Of a stretch of 64,000 nt of DNA, positions 60,618 to 64,000 are shown piece after piece. The stretch lies in the NCBI RefSeq assembly GCF_016806835.2, contig NZ_CP086111.1, positions 2,863,001 to 2,927,000 of the forward strand, written 5' to 3'. The DNA is from Skermanella rosea (GTDB taxonomy: Bacteria > Pseudomonadota > Alphaproteobacteria > Azospirillales > Azospirillaceae). A model generated the notes under the pieces. The model was given only the letters and a program-made list of their open reading frames with translations, searched no databases and had not been told where the DNA came from. Position 1 is the stretch's first letter; each line of letters opens with the position of its first letter. The position numbers and the translations under genes were made by a program.

Positions 60618-61427
60618 TCAATGGCCGGGCAGAACGAGGATCTGGCGATAGGGCAGCGTCTGGCGGGACAGGGTGACCGTGGCGCTGTCCGACGTCCGGA
60701 CCTGGTACGTGCCGTCCATCCGCTGGAGAAATCCCGCCAGGGTCGAGGCGGTGAAGTAGTGCATCGGGATCACCAGCGGCGGCTGGATCTGCGCGATCAC
60801 CTCGACCATGTAGTCCTGCGCCATGGTGTAGGACCCATCCACCGGCACCAGCAGTACGTCGATCACTCCCAGTTCCGCCAGATGCATGTCGGTCAGGGTG
60901 TGGTGCAGATGGCCCAGATGGGCGACGCACAGGCCGCCGGCCTCGAACACGAAGATCGAGTTTCCGCTCACCCGGGTCCCGCCATAGTCCCTCACGTTGG
61001 TCGGGACGTTCCTCACCCGCATGTCGCGCAGCGTCACGTCGTGTACGGCCATGCCGCCCTCGTCGCCCCAGCCGCGCAGCACGTGCCGGATCCCCGGATC
61101 CGGACGGTCGGTATAGTGGGTCGAATGAGCGTTGTTCATCGTCACGATGTCGGGCAGCCGGTCCGGCCGCAGGTAGCCGTTGTAGTCGGTCACCGCGGAC
61201 ACGTCTTCCGGGCTCTCGATCAGGAAACTGGAATGGCCGAGGAAGGTCAGCCGGAGCGATCCCGCGGCCGGCGCCGCCGCTTGCCTGACCGCCGCCGGGT
61301 GGAGCAGCGCGCCGGGGCCCGACGCCACCGGCTGGCACATGGCCATCGCGGCCGACGGGCCGGCCAAGCCGGCGAGGAACGTGAGGATGCCCGCGATCGC
61401 GCGGCGGATCGTGGTCTGGAACGGCAT
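60618..61427 (-). CDS. Metallo-beta-lactamase-fold (UlaG-like) protein, secreted
   Basis: About 269 residues with a signal peptide (AIAGILTFLAGLAGPSAAMA). The fold shows LRLTFLGHSSFLIESPEDVS, VTMNNAHSTHYTD (replacing the usual HxHxDH), AHLGHLHHTLTD and PMHYFTAS. His and Asp ligands seem partly altered at the first motif (NNAHSTHYTD), so catalysis is uncertain. Function unknown. Confidence 0.75.
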   Translation of the reverse strand: MPFQTTIRRAIAGILTFLAGLAGPSAAMAMCQPVASGPGALLHPAAVRQAAAPAAGSLRLTFLGHSSFLIESPEDVSAVTDYNGYLRPDRLPDIVTMNNAHSTHYTDRPDPGIRHVLRGWGDEGGMAVHDVTLRDMRVRNVPTNVRDYGGTRVSGNSIFVFEAGGLCVAHLGHLHHTLTDMHLAELGVIDVLLVPVDGSYTMAQDYMVEVIAQIQPPLVIPMHYFTASTLAGFLQRMDGTYQVRTSDSATVTLSRQTLPYRQILVLPGH

Positions 61428-61602
61428 CGAAGCGACCTCCCCGATTGGTCCGGCCCGCTGGGTCCGGGCGAGTCCCATCAAGCTTGAAGCGGAAGCGTCC
61501 TCGATCAAGCCTCATCAGGTGAACTAGAGTGTCTCCTGCACTGTTTTCCCAGCAACAGTATCGGGCCGGGACATCGGGCCGGAATACAGGAAGGAGCGTG
61601 AG

Positions 61603-62082
61603 GTGAGGGGATCGAGATCGATCGGGACCATGCTTGTGCTGGGTGCAGCCGCGGTGGCGCTGGCATCCTGCGCCAATCCCAATGCGGACAGGGCCGCCGA
61701 CGCGCGGCAGACGCTTGTCGGCATGCCGAAGGAGACCCTGCTGTCCTGCGCCGGGGTGCCGCAACGCTCCGCCCAGGTCGACGACACGGAATTCATGACC
61801 TACACCAGCCGTGAATTCAGCGGCGGCGGGCCCAGCACCTCGTTCGGTGTCGCAGGCGGCAGCGGCGGCTCCGGCGTCGGTTTCGGCATCGGCATACCCC
61901 TGTTCGGCGGGGGCGGCGGCTACTCCAGCAGCTGCGACGCGACCTTCACGGTGCGCAACGGCGTGGTCGAGCAGCTCTCCTATACCGGCTCGGCCGGCGC
62001 TTCGGCATCGCTGGGCCAGTGCTACCGGATCGTCGAGAACTGCCTGGAGATGGTTCCGGGCGGCACCCTGCCGCCGCGCTGA
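61603..62082 (+). CDS. Lipoprotein of unknown function, Gly-rich
   Basis: About 159 residues starting with GTG 61603 or ATG 61630. The lipobox is VALASC. A short SmpA/OmlA-like segment (LVGMPKETLLSCAGVPQRSA) precedes a Gly/Ser-rich stretch and a Cys-containing C-terminus (CYRIVENCLEMVPGG). The 'GMPKxxLLxCAGxP' pattern occurs in a family of small proteobacterial lipoproteins without known role. Confidence 0.75.
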   Translation: MRGSRSIGTMLVLGAAAVALASCANPNADRAADARQTLVGMPKETLLSCAGVPQRSAQVDDTEFMTYTSREFSGGGPSTSFGVAGGSGGSGVGFGIGIPLFGGGGGYSSSCDATFTVRNGVVEQLSYTGSAGASASLGQCYRIVENCLEMVPGGTLPPR

Positions 62083-62097
62083 CGCCCGGCGGGGGCT

Positions 62098-63075
62098 TCA
62101 GCGGGCGGTATCCCGCAGGTTGGCGCTGAAGACCCGGATCGCATCGGCCAGGTCGGGCACGGCCCGCTCGGTCGCGGCCGCGCCCTCCTCGATGGCGTCC
62201 GGCGCCCGGTCGAACTCCAGCAGCCCGACATGGCCGAGTCGGGGCGTGATCTGGACGTCGGGCGGATCGGTCGCGAGGCGCGCCCGCCCGATCCGGTCGG
62301 TTATGATGCCCAGGGAAGACACCATCACGCCGAACAGGCTCGGCCCGTCGTACTCCCGGCTGAAGACGCGCCGGGTCAGGGCGTCCAGTCGCGACGGCGG
62401 CGGCGTCTCCGGCGCCTGCTGGGTTTCCTCCAGGGCCTGGAGCAGGTCGAACCCGGCCGCCGTCGCGATGCTGGCGCCGGGCTTGCGGGCTTTTCCCAGG
62501 ATGTCGGCGTTGAGGTTGACCGCGATCACCATCTCGGCGCCCAGCGCCCGGCAGGCCGCCACCGGAACGGGGTCCACCAGGGCGCCGTCCACCAGCCAGC
62601 GCTGGTCGATGCAGATCGGCGGAAAGACGCCCGGCAGCGAGAAGGACGCGCGCAGCGCCTCCGCCAAGCCGCCCGTCCTGAGCCATACCTCGTGCCCGGT
62701 GACCAGATCGGTCGCGATGGCGGCGAAAGGGATCGGCAGGTCCTCGATCTGCTGGCCGCCCAGATGCTTCTTCATCTCGGCCATCAGCCGGCCGCCGCCG
62801 ATCAGGCCGCCGCTGCGCACCCGCAGGTCCAGGTAGCTGACGATCTTCATGCGGCTGAGATTGCGCGCCCACTCCTCCAGCGTGTCGAGATGGCCGGCGA
62901 GGTACGAGCCCCCGACCAGGGCCCCGACCGAGGTTCCGGTGACGATGTCCGGCTCGATGCCGAGGCGCTTGAGGCCGCGGAGAACGCCGATATGGGCCCA
63001 CCCGCGCGCCACGCCGGCGCCGAGCGCCAGGCCGATGCGGGGACGGGTGCGGATCAGGCTGGTTTCGTCTGGCAT
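62098..63075 (-). CDS. Patatin-like phospholipase (RssA type)
   Basis: About 325 residues. The catalytic Ser lies in VTGTSVGALVGGSYLAG, the oxyanion loop is LALGAGVARGWAHIGVLRGL, and the Asp is in WLVDGALVDPVPVAACRALG. It should hydrolyse lipid esters at the cytosolic face. The start MPDETS is chosen; 12 more residues are open upstream. Confidence 0.9.
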   Translation of the reverse strand: MPDETSLIRTRPRIGLALGAGVARGWAHIGVLRGLKRLGIEPDIVTGTSVGALVGGSYLAGHLDTLEEWARNLSRMKIVSYLDLRVRSGGLIGGGRLMAEMKKHLGGQQIEDLPIPFAAIATDLVTGHEVWLRTGGLAEALRASFSLPGVFPPICIDQRWLVDGALVDPVPVAACRALGAEMVIAVNLNADILGKARKPGASIATAAGFDLLQALEETQQAPETPPPSRLDALTRRVFSREYDGPSLFGVMVSSLGIITDRIGRARLATDPPDVQITPRLGHVGLLEFDRAPDAIEEGAAATERAVPDLADAIRVFSANLRDTAR

Positions 63076-63348
63076 GCGAGCACCTGGCTGATGCTTTGAA
63101 AAGACCACCATGCAGCGAGGCTACACGGTCATAGTTAATGCTTGGTCAAAGGATATAGCTGCCGCCACCCTGTGGCTGTGGCACCATTCACCCTATCTAT
63201 TTTCCCGTGGCGACCTCCCGCCGGGGCCGACCTTCCCCCATGGGACAAGTCACCGCTGGCTAAATGCCTTCGGATCGGTCAAGTTCTGACCGACCCGAAG
63301 GGGTTCGCCGAATTCGACGGCGAGCCTCCGCGTCCAGTTCCGCGCCTC
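63076..63348. other. Divergent intergenic region
   Basis: About 270 bases between the patatin and the ABC exporter genes. It should contain both promoters. No other feature is evident. Confidence 0.4.
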
Positions 63349-64000
63349 ATGAAAACCATTCCATCCTCATCCGTGACCAGAAACTTCGACAAGCCGACGA
63401 CCCGACACACGGCCACCTGGCCGCTGCTGAAGCGGCTGGTGCTGACCTACCTGAAGCCCTACCGCTGGATCCTGGCGCAGGCGCTGATGTGGATGGCCGT
63501 GGCGGCGGCGACCACCGGCGCCATGGCCAAGCTGATGGAACCGATCATCGACGAGGTGTTCCAGAACCGCAACCAGGCCATGCTGTTTCCGGTCGCAGCC
63601 GGTGTGCTTATCGCCTTCGGGTTGCGAGGAATATCGACCTACTTCCACAGCGTCCAGATGAACAAAATCGGCCAGCGGATCGTGGCCGACGTGCAGGGCG
63701 ACATGTATGCCCACCTGCTGCGGTCCGACCTGTCGTTCTTCCACGGCACCTCGGCCGGGCAGCTCATCTCGCGCATGGTCAACGACGTGGGGCTGATGCG
63801 CCTCGCCGTCGCGGAATGCCTGACCGGGCTGGGCAAGAGCGTGCTGACCCTGATCATCCTGGTCGCGGTGATGTTCCACCAGGACTGGGTGCTGGCGACC
63901 GGCGCCTTCATCGCCTTCCCGCTGGCGGCCTATTTCGTGGCGCGGATCGGCAAGCGGCTGCGCAAGGTCTCGGCCAATACCCAGGCGGAACTGGGCCACT
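63349..64000 (+). CDS. MsbA-like ABC exporter, N-terminal part (runs off the window)
   Basis: The first 217 residues of an ABC transporter of the lipid A flippase type. The transmembrane domain shows LVLTYLKPYRWILAQALMWM, AKLMEPIIDEVFQNRNQAML, VQGDMYAHLLRSDLSFFHG and TSAGQLISRMVNDVGLMRLA. The ATP-binding domain lies outside the window. ATG 63349 is the likely start. It probably flips lipid A or a related lipid. Confidence 0.88.
   Translation, partial: MKTIPSSSVTRNFDKPTTRHTATWPLLKRLVLTYLKPYRWILAQALMWMAVAAATTGAMAKLMEPIIDEVFQNRNQAMLFPVAAGVLIAFGLRGISTYFHSVQMNKIGQRIVADVQGDMYAHLLRSDLSFFHGTSAGQLISRMVNDVGLMRLAVAECLTGLGKSVLTLIILVAVMFHQDWVLATGAFIAFPLAAYFVARIGKRLRKVSANTQAELGH

Overview
The window is high-GC DNA from an alphaproteobacterium. 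Gene content and neighbourhoods (gatCAB, ruvX, pyrB/pyrC', plsY, an aerobic CO-dehydrogenase-type cox cluster, a TRAP 4TM/12TM fusion with a TAXI binding protein, DUF6152/DUF1127 proteins) fit Rhodospirillales, probably an Azospirillaceae-like organism such as Skermanella or Azospirillum. The genus is an inference; no rRNA or marker gene here settles it.

The left third (about 1.08-23.69 kb) is an integrated mobile element. A P4-type tyrosine integrase lies just inside a 14-bp sequence (1076-1089) that exactly repeats the CCA end of an intact tRNA-Ser(GCU) gene at 23675-23764. Between the two copies are: small cargo genes, one strikingly AT-rich; a patch of decayed coding sequence (4.1-5.6 kb); a replication module (HTH protein, separate zinc-finger protein, small protein, primase-helicase); an iteron-like cluster of CTATGCAG octamers; a DUF5681 protein; and a complete type I-E CRISPR-Cas system. 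A frameshifted IS66 transposase remnant lies outside the left boundary.

The CRISPR-Cas system runs on the minus strand as cas3, a gap with a terminator, then cse1-cse2-cas7e-cas5e-cas6e-cas1e-cas2e. It is flanked by two arrays pointing outwards: array 1 (19 repeats, after cas2) and array 2 (25 repeats, upstream of cas3). The repeat hairpins differ, but the leaders share a 23-bp block (22/23 identical) placed exactly 53 nt before the first repeat. The array 2 leader also seems to keep a vestige of the cas2 3' end. This points to duplication of a cas2-tail/leader/array unit followed by repeat divergence.

The rest looks chromosomal. In order: a trans-sulfuration enzyme; gatCAB with a terminator; ruvX and an AEC transporter; two GcvA-like LysR regulators, one reduced to its DNA-binding domain; a CaiB/BaiF CoA-transferase; a lytic transglycosylase lipoprotein and a membrane protein; a DUF6152/DUF6644 pair; a pyrB-pyrC' pair whose PyrB-like member has lost its carbamoyl-phosphate-binding motifs; plsY; a universal stress protein; an ion antiporter; a TAXI-TRAP transporter with DUF1850; a cox cluster (coxG, coxS, coxM, coxD, coxE, two XdhC-type genes and a molybdenum-cofactor fusion enzyme) with no coxL; an ankyrin protein; an amidohydrolase; a nitrogenase-associated ArsC-like protein; an SMP-30 protein; a run of envelope genes (DUF4398 lipoprotein, OmpA-like lipoprotein, nuclease, holin-X-like, PRC-barrel); an MBL-fold protein; a lipoprotein; a patatin; and the start of an MsbA-like ABC exporter cut by the window edge.
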